DNA from: Planctomycetota bacterium
GTDB taxonomy: Bacteria > Planctomycetota > UBA1135 > GCA-002686595
Assembly (NCBI GenBank): GCA_011524785.1
Contig: WTJQ01000059.1
Coordinates: 1 to 6,767, forward strand
Length of the DNA: 6,767 bases
Direction: 5' to 3'
Part shown: one piece after another, positions 1-6,544 of the stretch
Layout: each line of letters starts with the position of its first letter
Position numbering within the stretch: position 1 is the stretch's first letter
Made by a program: the position numbers and the translations under genes
Notes under the pieces: model-generated
What the model was told of the DNA's origin: nothing
The model's database searches: none
Seen by the model: only the letters and a program-made list of their open reading frames with translations

Positions 1-55
1 ATGGAGGGCGCCTCGACGCCGCCCCGGAACACGAGGTGCTCGGCAGTCGGGGAGA
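1..55. repeat. Exact 55-bp direct repeat, copy 1, at the window edge
   Basis: Bases 1-55 are identical to 919-973; the two diverge at the next base (c at 56, a at 974). Copy 2 lies inside the nitrilase gene, where the minus strand encodes about residues 113-131. After base 55 the sequence no longer encodes nitrilase. The repeat begins exactly at the first base and has no flanking homology. Adjacent edges of a k=55 de Bruijn assembly graph share exactly this length, so I infer an assembly overlap rather than a biological repeat. A real rearrangement junction is the alternative. Confidence 0.95.
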
Positions 56-382
56 CACGGCAGCGTGGGCACCCTGGCCCTCGCACCCGGCGCGCGCATC
101 GTCCACCCGCTCCCGCGCGGCACCGCGCGGGACCACTGGTTCCGCGTCGTCGACCTGGGCCCCAACGGGTCCCTCCCCTCGACCGCGGTGGCCGTTCCCC
201 AGGCTCCTCGCGGCACCTCTGCCACCCTCTTCGTGGTCGAGGACCTGGGCCGACTCGGCGTCTGGAGCGGCACGAGCCGCCCGCGCCGGATCGCCTCCCT
301 CCACGTCCCGGGCACCCCGCCCGGCGACCTCCCGGCGGACCTGCCGCCGGTCATCGGGGACAAGAGCTTGCCTCCGGCCTGA
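2..382 (+). CDS. C-terminal fragment of an unrecognised protein (5' end missing)
   Basis: An open frame enters from the left edge and ends at TGA 380-382. From about base 56 the codons are strongly G/C-ending, as in the real genes of this window, which supports true coding. The first 18 codons lie in the repeat shared with the nitrilase gene (antisense to it there) and are probably not part of this protein, so the trustworthy part is about residues 19-126. A GTG at 65 could start a 105-residue ORF, but the frame is open upstream, so a truncated longer gene is more likely. The visible part alternates short hydrophobic strands (VGTLALAPGARIVHPL, ATLFVVEDLGRLGVW) with Pro/Gly-rich turns, which suggests a beta-rich domain. 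It has no obvious membrane segment and no motif I recognise. It ends in a Pro-rich tail. It is convergent with the nitrilase gene. No function is assigned. Confidence 0.55.
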   Translation, partial: WRAPRRRPGTRGARQSGRHGSVGTLALAPGARIVHPLPRGTARDHWFRVVDLGPNGSLPSTAVAVPQAPRGTSATLFVVEDLGRLGVWSGTSRPRRIASLHVPGTPPGDLPADLPPVIGDKSLPPA

Positions 383-423
383 GCCTCGCGCTCTGCCGAC
401 AGGTGGGAGACAGATGGATGGAA

Positions 424-462
424 GCGAGGGGAGGGGTGAGAGCCTCCCCTCGCGCCTTTCTT
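424..462 (+). terminator. Intrinsic terminator-like hairpin between convergent genes
   Basis: A perfect 11-bp GC-rich stem (424-434 paired with 443-453, gcgaggggagg/cctcccctcgc) encloses an 8-nt loop. On the plus strand it is followed by a short T-rich run (tttctt, 457-462). It lies 41 bp after the stop of the left-hand partial gene and 60 bp beyond the nitrilase stop on the other strand, so it could stop transcription from both sides. The minus-strand side has only a weak T-rich tail (cttccatcc), so activity is more likely in the plus direction. Confidence 0.6.
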
Positions 463-512
463 GGGGCCCGGCCCTGCGTCGTTCGCACCCCTGGAGCGAA
501 GCGTCGGCTCCC

Positions 513-1310
513 TCAGAGCCCGCGCGCCCGCCGGCGGTCGGCGTCCTCCGCGAGCGGCACCAGGCGCCGCAGTTCACGCGCAAGCTCCCAGTCCACCTCG
601 CCCACGAGCAGCTCGTCCCGCGAGCGCGTCGTCACTTCGCCGTGCGGTGAGACGAGCGTGGCCTCGCCGGGGAACTCGAGGCGCATCCGCCGCCGGCCCA
701 CCTCGGCGACTCCTCCACGGTTGCAGCCCAGGACCCAGCACTGCCCCTCCACCGCGCGGCCGCGCAGGAGGACCTCCCAGTGGGCGCTCCGGGCCACCGG
801 CCACTGGGCCACCACGACGAGCAGCTCGGCGCCCGAGGCCACGGCCCCCGCGGCCACCGTCGGGAAGCGCAGGTCGTAGCAGATGAGGCCCGAGACCCGC
901 CCGTCGGCGATCGGGTGCATGGAGGGCGCCTCGACGCCGCCCCGGAACACGAGGTGCTCGGCAGTCGGGGAGAAGAGGTGCTCCTTGTCGTGGAGCGCAT
1001 GGATCGCTCCGCCGTCCAGGAGGTGCAGGCGGTTGCTTGGACGCTCGCTCGCATCCACCGGGCCGAAGGCGGAGCCGACCACGGCGACCCCGGCCGCCGC
1101 CGCGTGCTGGGCGAGGTCCTCGACCGCGCGCTGACTGGAGGCCAGCTCGTCCGGCCCGGCATTGGGCACGAAGGAGGTCGGCCACATCTCCGGCAGGGCC
1201 AGGAGCTCGGCACCCGCGGCCGCGGCCTCCTCGACCGCGCTCCGCGCCTGCGCCAGGTTGGAGGGCACGTCCCCCGTCAGGAGGTCGAGGGGAGCCGCGG
1301 CGACGCGCAT
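513..1310 (-). CDS. Nitrilase-superfamily carbon-nitrogen hydrolase, omega-amidase (YafV/Nit2)-like
   Basis: This 265-residue protein has the full catalytic set of the nitrilase superfamily: Glu41 (LPEMWPTSF), Lys109 (HDKEHLFSP) and nucleophile Cys144 (GLICYDLRFP). It also has the second structural Glu118, nine residues after the lysine as in E. coli YafV. The GRAVEGQCWVLGCNRGG segment near 184-200 is the usual helix and strand after the active site. Length and the HDK-HLF and CYDLRFP motifs are closest to omega-amidases of the YafV/Nit2 branch, which hydrolyse 2-oxoglutaramate or 2-oxosuccinamate to the 2-oxo acid plus ammonia; the exact substrate is inferred. It should be a soluble cytoplasmic enzyme, since there is no signal peptide. 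Met1 at 1310 opens directly into the family's first strand (MRVAAAPLDL). The frame stays open upstream, but that extension is low-complexity spacer sequence. No clear Shine-Dalgarno precedes the start. It is transcribed divergently from the methyltransferase/kinase-like gene. Confidence 0.9.
   Translation of the reverse strand: MRVAAAPLDLLTGDVPSNLAQARSAVEEAAAAGAELLALPEMWPTSFVPNAGPDELASSQRAVEDLAQHAAAAGVAVVGSAFGPVDASERPSNRLHLLDGGAIHALHDKEHLFSPTAEHLVFRGGVEAPSMHPIADGRVSGLICYDLRFPTVAAGAVASGAELLVVVAQWPVARSAHWEVLLRGRAVEGQCWVLGCNRGGVAEVGRRRMRLEFPGEATLVSPHGEVTTRSRDELLVGEVDWELARELRRLVPLAEDADRRRARGL
919..973. repeat. Exact 55-bp direct repeat, copy 2, inside the nitrilase gene
   Basis: This is the in-context copy of the window-edge repeat. 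It encodes, on the minus strand, the nitrilase segment that contains the structural glutamate E118 and the RGG turn, and the nitrilase reading frame continues without a break on both sides. It is therefore the authentic copy, and the one at 1-55 is the displaced one. Confidence 0.95.
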
Positions 1311-1557
1311 GGGCGGATGGTACCGAGCGATTCGGCCTTCGCTTCCTGGGACGGGGGTGGGAAGATCGGGGCATGGACCTCGCGCTCGAGCGGCCCCTCC
1401 CCCTGCGCCTCGACGCTCCGGGAAGACTGCGTCTCGACGCTCCGGGAAGAGAAGCACCGGGAGGAGCAGCACAGAGAAGAGAAGTGGAGCCTCGCCCGGG
1501 GGCGGGGCTCGCCGGTTCCACGCGGCACGCGCGTAACCTCCAACGCACCACGGCCGC
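1311..1557. promoter_or_regulatory. Divergent intergenic spacer, presumed to hold both promoters
   Basis: These 247 bp separate the start codons of two divergent genes and should therefore contain promoters for both. I cannot identify a convincing -35/-10 pair. The contents I can point to are a 24-bp tandem duplication at 1403-1450, a purine-rich run after it (about 1443-1491), and a 10-bp palindrome cgctcgagcg at 1383-1392. An in-frame TAA at 1534-1536 limits how far the plus-strand gene can extend upstream. Confidence 0.4.
1403..1450. repeat. 24-bp tandem duplication in the divergent spacer
   Basis: Units 1403-1426 and 1427-1450 match at 23 of 24 bases; the sixth base is c in the first and t in the second. 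The shared core is ctcgacgctccgggaaga. The unit is a multiple of three and both strands are open here, but this is upstream of both genes' best starts. It could be a duplicated protein-binding site in a regulatory spacer or a simple slippage duplication. Confidence 0.9.
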
Positions 1558-3339
1558 ATGAACCTCGCCGAGCCGTCCCCCATCCCGGCGAGCCATGCGC
1601 GCGTGTTCCTCGCGCAGCCCGTGCCGGGCTCCGCCTGGCGCGACCTGCTCGAGCCCCTGCTCGTGCGCATGCCGGTGGAGGCCGCCGACCGCACCATGAT
1701 GCTGCTGGAGGAGAGCCGCGGCGCCTGGGCGGTGCTGCTGCCTGGCCCACCTGGACGGGCCCTCTTCATCGGGAGTGCGCTGTCCGGCACGGTCCCCGCG
1801 CTGGCGGCGCTCGGCTGGCGCGTGGTGGTCGCCGATCCGAGCCTGGAGCGGTGCCGGCTGGCCGCGCGTCGGGACCAGGAGTTCGCCCCTGGACGCGTGG
1901 TGCACGTGGCCCTCAAGGGACCTCGGCTGCCCCTGCCCAGCGCCTCGTTCGACCTCGTCGTGCGGGAGGACGGCGCTCCGGGGCTCGAGGTCGAGGCCAT
2001 CGTCCCCGCCAACGAGCTCACGCGTCTCTCCCGGCGTGAGGTGGCGCTGGTCGCCGACAACCGCCTCGCTTACAAGCGCGCGACCGGCGTGCGAGGGCGC
2101 TTCCAACGCCTGAACCCGCTGGCTTGGCTGTGGAGCGCGGCTCGGCCGGAGCCTGGCCGGGCCACCCTGTGGGGCCATGCGCGCTCGCTGACGCCCATGG
2201 GACCGCAGCGGCGCTTCGCGCTCTACCCCGACGCGCGCGAGTTCAGCCACGTGGTCGGCCTCGACGCCGAGCGCCCGCGGCTCACGGTGGGGCCGCGGGA
2301 GCGCGCCAATGCCCCCAAGGTCCTGGCCCAGGGACTTGGCCTCTTCCCGATCCTGACCCCCAGCTTCGCCGTGCTCGCCGGACCGCGCGGACACTCGCGG
2401 ATGGAGCGCGCTCTGGCGGCGCTCGCCGAGCGGCTCGGCGAGGAGGGCGCGGCCCTCGACCAGCTGGTCGCCACGCGCTCGAACGCCGCGCTCGTCCTGA
2501 CCGCGCCCCGGGGCACGCGCATGGAGGAGGAGCGCACGTGCGTCCCTGGCGCCTGGGCCGTGCACGTGCCCCTGTCGCCCGGCAAGCGCCGCCTCCTCCG
2601 GCGTCACCAGGAGCACCTGCGGAGCGCGCGAGGACGCTTCCCCGAGCTGGGCCTGCCCGAGCCGCTGTTCGATGGCGAGGTGGAGGGGATCCCCGTGTTC
2701 GTCGCGCGGCGCCTGCCCGGCTGGACGGCGACCCACGTCACCGACGACGAGGCGAAGACGGCCCGCACCGCCGCGTCCCTCGCCAAGGTCCTCGAGTCGC
2801 TCGTCGTGAAGGAGGCGCGCCCCCTGACCGCGGAGGCCTTCGAGCAGCTGCTGGGCGGGCGCATCGAGCGGGTCGCGCGACAGGTGCGGGTCCCCTCCTC
2901 CAGCGCACGCGTGCGCCGGGAGCTCGACCTGCTGCGCGAGCGGCTGGTGGGCGAGATCGTGCCCCTCGTCTTCCACCATGCGGACCTGCGCGCGAAGCAC
3001 GTCATGGTCGCACCCGACGGAGGCTTCGCGGGCGCGCTCGATCTCGGCTCCGCCGAGGAGCGGTTCCTGCCCCTCGTCGACCTGCTCCACCACCTCGGGC
3101 ACCAGCGCAAGCAGACGCGGGGCTGCAGCTCCGCCGCCGCGTGGCACGCCCTGCGCTCCCCGGCCGGGCGCACGGAGGCGGAGGAGGACTGCCTCCAGCG
3201 ACACGCCTCCGCTCTCGGGCTCTCCCAGGGCTACGTCGAGGCCCTGCTGGACGCCTATCCCCTGCTGGTGGCCGGCATGGCCGAGCGCAACTGGGACTGG
3301 TCGCGGCCGGCCTGGATCCGCCGCGAGTTCGGGGTCTGA
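1558..3339 (+). CDS. Fused class I SAM methyltransferase-like and APH/choline-kinase-like phosphotransferase protein
   Basis: The protein has 593 residues. Residues about 65-175 resemble a class I SAM methyltransferase: a degenerate glycine motif (ALFIGSALSG, 68-77), an acidic residue ending strand 2 (VVVADPS, Asp93), and a strand-4 region LPLPSASFDLVV (124-135). The region 152-275 (NRLAYK, a tyrosine/proline-rich stretch, LTPSFAVLAG) looks like the tail seen in methyltransferases of polysaccharide clusters. Residues about 300-575 resemble an aminoglycoside phosphotransferase fold: an N-lobe-like strand VHVPL (335-339), a hinge-like segment VFVARRLPGW (380-389), a catalytic loop HHADLRAKH (473-481) and the metal-site Asp495 (ALDLGSAE), then LPLVDLLHHL. 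His336 sits where the ATP-binding Lys is expected and His481 where Asn is expected, so kinase activity is uncertain. The target is unknown; sugar or cell-surface polymer modification is a guess. There is no signal peptide or membrane segment. ATG 1558 is the first ATG after an in-frame TAA 24 bp upstream, and no Shine-Dalgarno is visible. Confidence 0.85.
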   Translation: MNLAEPSPIPASHARVFLAQPVPGSAWRDLLEPLLVRMPVEAADRTMMLLEESRGAWAVLLPGPPGRALFIGSALSGTVPALAALGWRVVVADPSLERCRLAARRDQEFAPGRVVHVALKGPRLPLPSASFDLVVREDGAPGLEVEAIVPANELTRLSRREVALVADNRLAYKRATGVRGRFQRLNPLAWLWSAARPEPGRATLWGHARSLTPMGPQRRFALYPDAREFSHVVGLDAERPRLTVGPRERANAPKVLAQGLGLFPILTPSFAVLAGPRGHSRMERALAALAERLGEEGAALDQLVATRSNAALVLTAPRGTRMEEERTCVPGAWAVHVPLSPGKRRLLRRHQEHLRSARGRFPELGLPEPLFDGEVEGIPVFVARRLPGWTATHVTDDEAKTARTAASLAKVLESLVVKEARPLTAEAFEQLLGGRIERVARQVRVPSSSARVRRELDLLRERLVGEIVPLVFHHADLRAKHVMVAPDGGFAGALDLGSAEERFLPLVDLLHHLGHQRKQTRGCSSAAAWHALRSPAGRTEAEEDCLQRHASALGLSQGYVEALLDAYPLLVAGMAERNWDWSRPAWIRREFGV

Positions 3340-3464
3340 CCCACTCCTGGACACTCCTGGGGGCGTTCGAGGCGTCCGGTCGCAGGCCGAGCTTGGGATT
3401 CGGTCGCGGCTGGTCGATGGCTGAGGAGTGAGTCCCCTCGCTCGGCCCCCCGAGCTCCCCCGCC

Positions 3465-5891
3465 ATGCTGCTGCCCTCCGTCCTCCTCGCCCTCGTCCTC
3501 GGCTCGGTCCTCCTCGTCCAGGGGCGCTCCTGGTGGGCGTTCGTCCTGGGAGGCGTCTCCATCGTCGCCGGCTGGGGCCTGGACCGAGGAGAGCTCGACC
3601 CGGCCGTCCTCACGGTGCTCGCCGTCGGCGGCGCGCTGGCGGCGATCACGGGGATCCCGGCCCTCCGCCGCGTCCTCGTGACCGGCCCGTCGATGCGCCT
3701 GGTCGCCCCGCTGCTGCCGCGGATGAGTGAGACCGAGCGCGTGGCCCTCGAGGCCGGCACGGTCTGGTGGGACGGGGAGCTCTTCTCCGGCCGCCCGGAC
3801 TGGGACCGCCTCGCGCGGTTCGAGCCCGTTCCCCTCACGGACGAGGAGCAGCGCTTCCTCGACGAGGAGGTCGAGACGATCTGCCGGATGACGGACAACG
3901 AGCGCGTCGACGAGCTCGGGGACCTGCCGCCCGAGGTCTGGTCCTACCTCAAGTCCAAGCGCTTCATGGGGCTGATCATCCCGCGCGAGTACGGCGGCCT
4001 CGACTTCAGCGCGCGCGCGGTGAGCGAGATCATCACGCGCTGCTCGAGCCACAACGTGACGCTCGCCGTCACGGTGATGCTGCCCTCGTCCCTCGGCCCC
4101 GCCGAGCTGCTGCTGCACTACGGGACCGAGGAGCAGAAGAAGCGCTGGCTGCCGCGCCTGGCGCGCGGCGAGGAGGTCCCTGCCTTCGCCCTGACCGAGC
4201 CCTTCGCCGGCTCGGACGCAGGCTCCCTGAGCAGCCGCGGCGTCGTGTGCCGCGGCCAGTGGAACGGCCAGGAGGTGCTGGGCGTGCGCCTCGACTGGAA
4301 CAAGCGCTACATCACCCTCGCTCCGGTCGCGAGCCTCCTCGGCGTGGCGTTCCAGCTGGAGGATCCGGAGGGGCTCCTGGGCGAGGACGAGCACCGCGGC
4401 ATCACCCTGGCGCTGGTCCCCACCAGCCTGCCCGGGGTGGAGACGGGACGACGCCACGATCCGCTGGGGGTCAAGTTCATCAATGGTCCCACCACGGGCC
4501 GCGACGTCTTCGTCCCGCTCGATCACGTCATCGGGGGCGCGGACCAGGTCGGCAACGGCTGGCGCATGCTGATGGACTGCCTGTCGGCCGGACGCTCCCT
4601 GTGCCTGCCCGGCCTCGCGTGCGGCGCGGCCCAGACCACCCTGCGCACCGTGACCTCGTACGGCATGGTGCGCGAGCAGTTCGGGATGCCGATCGCCCGC
4701 TTCGAGGGCGTGGAGGAGAAGCTCTCCCGCATCGCCGGGGACAGCTGGTGGATGGACGCCGCGCGAGAGCTCACCGCGGCCTCGGTCGCCGCCGGGGAGA
4801 AGCCCGCCGTCCTGTCGGCGATCATGAAGGCCTGGACCACCGAGGCCATGCGCGACGTGGTCAACGAGGGGATGGACGTCCTGGCGGGCGCCGCGATCTG
4901 CCGCGGCCGGAAGAACGTCCTGGCCGGCTTCTACCAGGCCCTCCCCATCGGCATCACCGTGGAGGGAGCCAACGTGCTCACGCGGACGCTGATCGTGTTC
5001 GGGCAGGGCGCCCTGCGCTGCCACCCCTTCGCCTTCGCCGAGGTCGACGCCGTGCAGCAGGGGGACCGCGTCGCGTTCGACCGCGCCTTCGCGGGGCACA
5101 TCGGCCACACCCTCGCCACGGCCGCGCGCGCGACCGCCACTGGCTGGACCGCGGGCCTGCTCGGCAGCGGGCGCACGCTCCCCGGACGCCTGGCCTGGGG
5201 CTCTCGCCACGTCACGCGCCTCTCCGCTGCATTCGCGCTCGTCTCCGAGGCCTCGATGATCACGCTCGGCGCTGACTTGAAGCGCAAGGAGCGCCTCACG
5301 GGCCGCCTCGCCGACGCGCTCGCCCACCTCTACTTCGCGAGCGCGGCGCTCCAGCGCGACCTGCGTCGCGGCAGCCTGGCCTCCGACGGCCCGTACCTCG
5401 AGTGGGCCCTGCGGACGCACCTGGGCGCTGCCGAGGACGCGCTCCTGGGGGTGCTGGACAACCTGCCGAACCGCCTCGTCGCCACGGCCCTCCGCGTCAT
5501 GGCGCTCCCGCGCGGGCGCACGGTCGCGGCGCCCGACGACGCCCTCGCTGCGGAGGTCGCCCGCCTGGCGCTCACCGACGCGGACACGCGGGAGCGACTG
5601 ACCCACTCGGTCCACGTCCCGGCCCCCGAGCGTTCGGGGCTGGGCGCGATCGAGGACGCCGCGGCCGCCATCGGCGCGGTCGCCCCGCTGCTCGCTCGCG
5701 TCAAGGCCGCGGTGCGCTCCGGCCAGCTGCAGCGTGCTGCGGAGCCCGAGCTCCTGAGCACCGCCGTCGAGGCGGGGGTGCTCACCGAGGGCGAGGCCGA
5801 CTCCGTGCGCCACGCGCGGCACCTCCAGCGCGAGGCCGTGCAGGTCGACAGCTTCGGACCCGAGGCCTACCGCGCCCGCTGCGGCGCCTGA
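3465..5891 (+). CDS. fadE: Acyl-CoA dehydrogenase FadE (beta-oxidation, membrane-associated)
   Basis: FadE catalyses the first step of fatty-acid beta-oxidation: FAD-dependent alpha,beta-dehydrogenation of acyl-CoA to trans-2-enoyl-CoA. At 808 residues it matches the long FadE type (E. coli FadE is 814) rather than the roughly 380-residue soluble dehydrogenases. The N-terminus has three hydrophobic segments (about 2-18, 26-38 and 47-66) that would anchor it in the inner membrane. The GTVWWDGELFSGRPDW block (98-113) is characteristic. The dehydrogenase core follows, with FALTEPFAGSDAGS (241-254), WNKRYITLAP (278-287), REQFGMPIARFEGVEE (403-418), and the catalytic-base region ITVEGANVLTR (497-507; Glu500 is the likely base). 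The C-terminal extension (about 535-808) corresponds to the extra FadE domain and ends in VDSFGPEAY. All key motifs are intact. ATG 3465 is the only ATG after an in-frame TGA at 3429-3431. It lies 125 bp after the upstream gene; no good Shine-Dalgarno is visible. Confidence 0.95.
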   Translation: MLLPSVLLALVLGSVLLVQGRSWWAFVLGGVSIVAGWGLDRGELDPAVLTVLAVGGALAAITGIPALRRVLVTGPSMRLVAPLLPRMSETERVALEAGTVWWDGELFSGRPDWDRLARFEPVPLTDEEQRFLDEEVETICRMTDNERVDELGDLPPEVWSYLKSKRFMGLIIPREYGGLDFSARAVSEIITRCSSHNVTLAVTVMLPSSLGPAELLLHYGTEEQKKRWLPRLARGEEVPAFALTEPFAGSDAGSLSSRGVVCRGQWNGQEVLGVRLDWNKRYITLAPVASLLGVAFQLEDPEGLLGEDEHRGITLALVPTSLPGVETGRRHDPLGVKFINGPTTGRDVFVPLDHVIGGADQVGNGWRMLMDCLSAGRSLCLPGLACGAAQTTLRTVTSYGMVREQFGMPIARFEGVEEKLSRIAGDSWWMDAARELTAASVAAGEKPAVLSAIMKAWTTEAMRDVVNEGMDVLAGAAICRGRKNVLAGFYQALPIGITVEGANVLTRTLIVFGQGALRCHPFAFAEVDAVQQGDRVAFDRAFAGHIGHTLATAARATATGWTAGLLGSGRTLPGRLAWGSRHVTRLSAAFALVSEASMITLGADLKRKERLTGRLADALAHLYFASAALQRDLRRGSLASDGPYLEWALRTHLGAAEDALLGVLDNLPNRLVATALRVMALPRGRTVAAPDDALAAEVARLALTDADTRERLTHSVHVPAPERSGLGAIEDAAAAIGAVAPLLARVKAAVRSGQLQRAAEPELLSTAVEAGVLTEGEADSVRHARHLQREAVQVDSFGPEAYRARCGA

Positions 5892-5896
5892 GGCCG

Positions 5897-5952
5897 CCCG
5901 GCGGTCCCGCATCGAGACGCTTCTGGAGCCCCTCCAGCGGAGGGCTGCCGGG
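5897..5952 (+). terminator. Possible hairpin in the fadE/prepilin gap
   Basis: A 6-bp stem ctggag/ctccag (5923-5928 with 5932-5937, loop ccc) sits inside a possible outer stem cccggc/gccggg (5897-5902 with 5947-5952). No T-run follows. Such short stems are common by chance in DNA this GC-rich, so this could be a weak terminator or an mRNA-processing structure, or nothing. Confidence 0.25.
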
Positions 5953-5986
5953 AGTCGATGAGAGGAACGGGTCTCTCCCACCCGTC

Positions 5987-6544
5987 ATGGCCTCCCCTCT
6001 CCGCAGCCCCCGCGCACGGCGCGGCATGACCCTCGTCGAGGTCATGGTCAGCGTGTTCGTGCTGACGCTCTGCACGTGGATGCTGAGCACGACGCTGATG
6101 GCCTCGGCGCGCCACGCCGAGAACAAGCGGGAGCGCGCCTGGGCGGTGGAGGCCGCCACCAACCTCGTGGAGCGCATGCACGGGCTCCCGTTCGAGGAGG
6201 TCTTCGCCCGCTACAACGCGAGCGCGGCCGACGACCCGGACGAGGCGTGCCCGGGCCCCCACTTCCCGGTCGAGGGGCTCGCGCCGACGCCCGACGACGA
6301 GGACGGCTTCGTGGGGCGCGTGTGGCTGCCCGGCCCTGGCCCCGAGCTCCGCGAGGACCTCGACCTCCTCGAGCTCGGCCTCCCGCGCGACCTGAACGGC
6401 GATCTCGTGGTGGACGCTGCGGACCACGCCGACGACCACCGCCTGCTGCCCGTGATGGTCGAGGTGTGCTGGTCCAGCGGCGGCGGCCTGCGCCGGTTCC
6501 GCGTCGAGACCGTGCTCTCGAGCCTCGAGCGAGGTCTGCGATGA
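5987..6544 (+). CDS. Prepilin, PilV/GspI-like minor pseudopilin
   Basis: This 185-residue protein has a classic type IV prepilin leader: a 13-residue basic N-terminus ending RRG, cleaved before MTLVEVM. Glu18, the fifth residue of the mature protein, is the conserved one, and it is followed by a hydrophobic helix to about residue 38. Prepilin peptidase (PilD/GspO) would cleave after Gly13 and methylate the new N-terminus. The helix continues as AENKRERAWAVEAATNLVERMHGLPFEEV, typical of PilV/GspI minor pilins. The soluble part has a DLNGDLVVD motif (135-143, plus D146) that resembles a dockerin-type calcium loop, then a strand-rich end (LLPVMVEVCW, RFRVETVLSSL). The start is chosen by the leader; no other start codon lies in this frame after the fadE stop. 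A weak agagga lies about 20 bases upstream. It sits 95 bp after fadE and overlaps the next prepilin by four bases. It could equally serve a type IV pilus or a type II secretion system. Confidence 0.87.
   Translation: MASPLRSPRARRGMTLVEVMVSVFVLTLCTWMLSTTLMASARHAENKRERAWAVEAATNLVERMHGLPFEEVFARYNASAADDPDEACPGPHFPVEGLAPTPDDEDGFVGRVWLPGPGPELREDLDLLELGLPRDLNGDLVVDAADHADDHRLLPVMVEVCWSSGGGLRRFRVETVLSSLERGLR
6531..6535 (+). promoter_or_regulatory. Shine-Dalgarno-like gaggt before the second prepilin
   Basis: The sequence gaggt lies inside the end of the first prepilin gene, five bases before ATG 6541. It is the only well-placed Shine-Dalgarno match among the starts in this window, and it fits a start at the ATGA overlap where translational coupling would be expected. 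Confidence 0.5.

Noticed and set aside
1383..1392. Perfect 10-bp palindrome cgctcgagcg as an operator
   Set aside because: Short GC palindromes are frequent by chance here, and there is no second copy or adjacent promoter motif to support it.
1311..2060. Upstream extension of the nitrilase to a 515-residue protein
   Set aside because: The extra residues come from the spacer repeat and the antisense of the next gene; the family N-terminus begins exactly at Met 1310.
574..3354. A 926-codon minus-strand open frame across the nitrilase and methyltransferase/kinase-like genes
   Set aside because: It is antisense to a protein with clear domains and overlaps the nitrilase in another frame; its translation is Arg/Gly/Ala/Pro-rich with no motifs. 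Long empty frames are expected at this GC content.
3342..3360. Short direct repeat cactcctgg twice after the methyltransferase/kinase-like gene
   Set aside because: It is only nine bases repeated once, with no hairpin or T-run; too little to call a functional element.
3255..5981. A 908-codon minus-strand open frame opposite fadE
   Set aside because: It mirrors the highly conserved fadE coding strand, has low-complexity composition and no recognisable domain, so it is a GC-driven shadow.
5402..5986. Upstream extension of the first prepilin into fadE
   Set aside because: It would bury the prepilin leader behind about 195 Arg/Pro/Gly-rich residues read out of frame from fadE; a 13-residue leader from ATG 5987 is normal.
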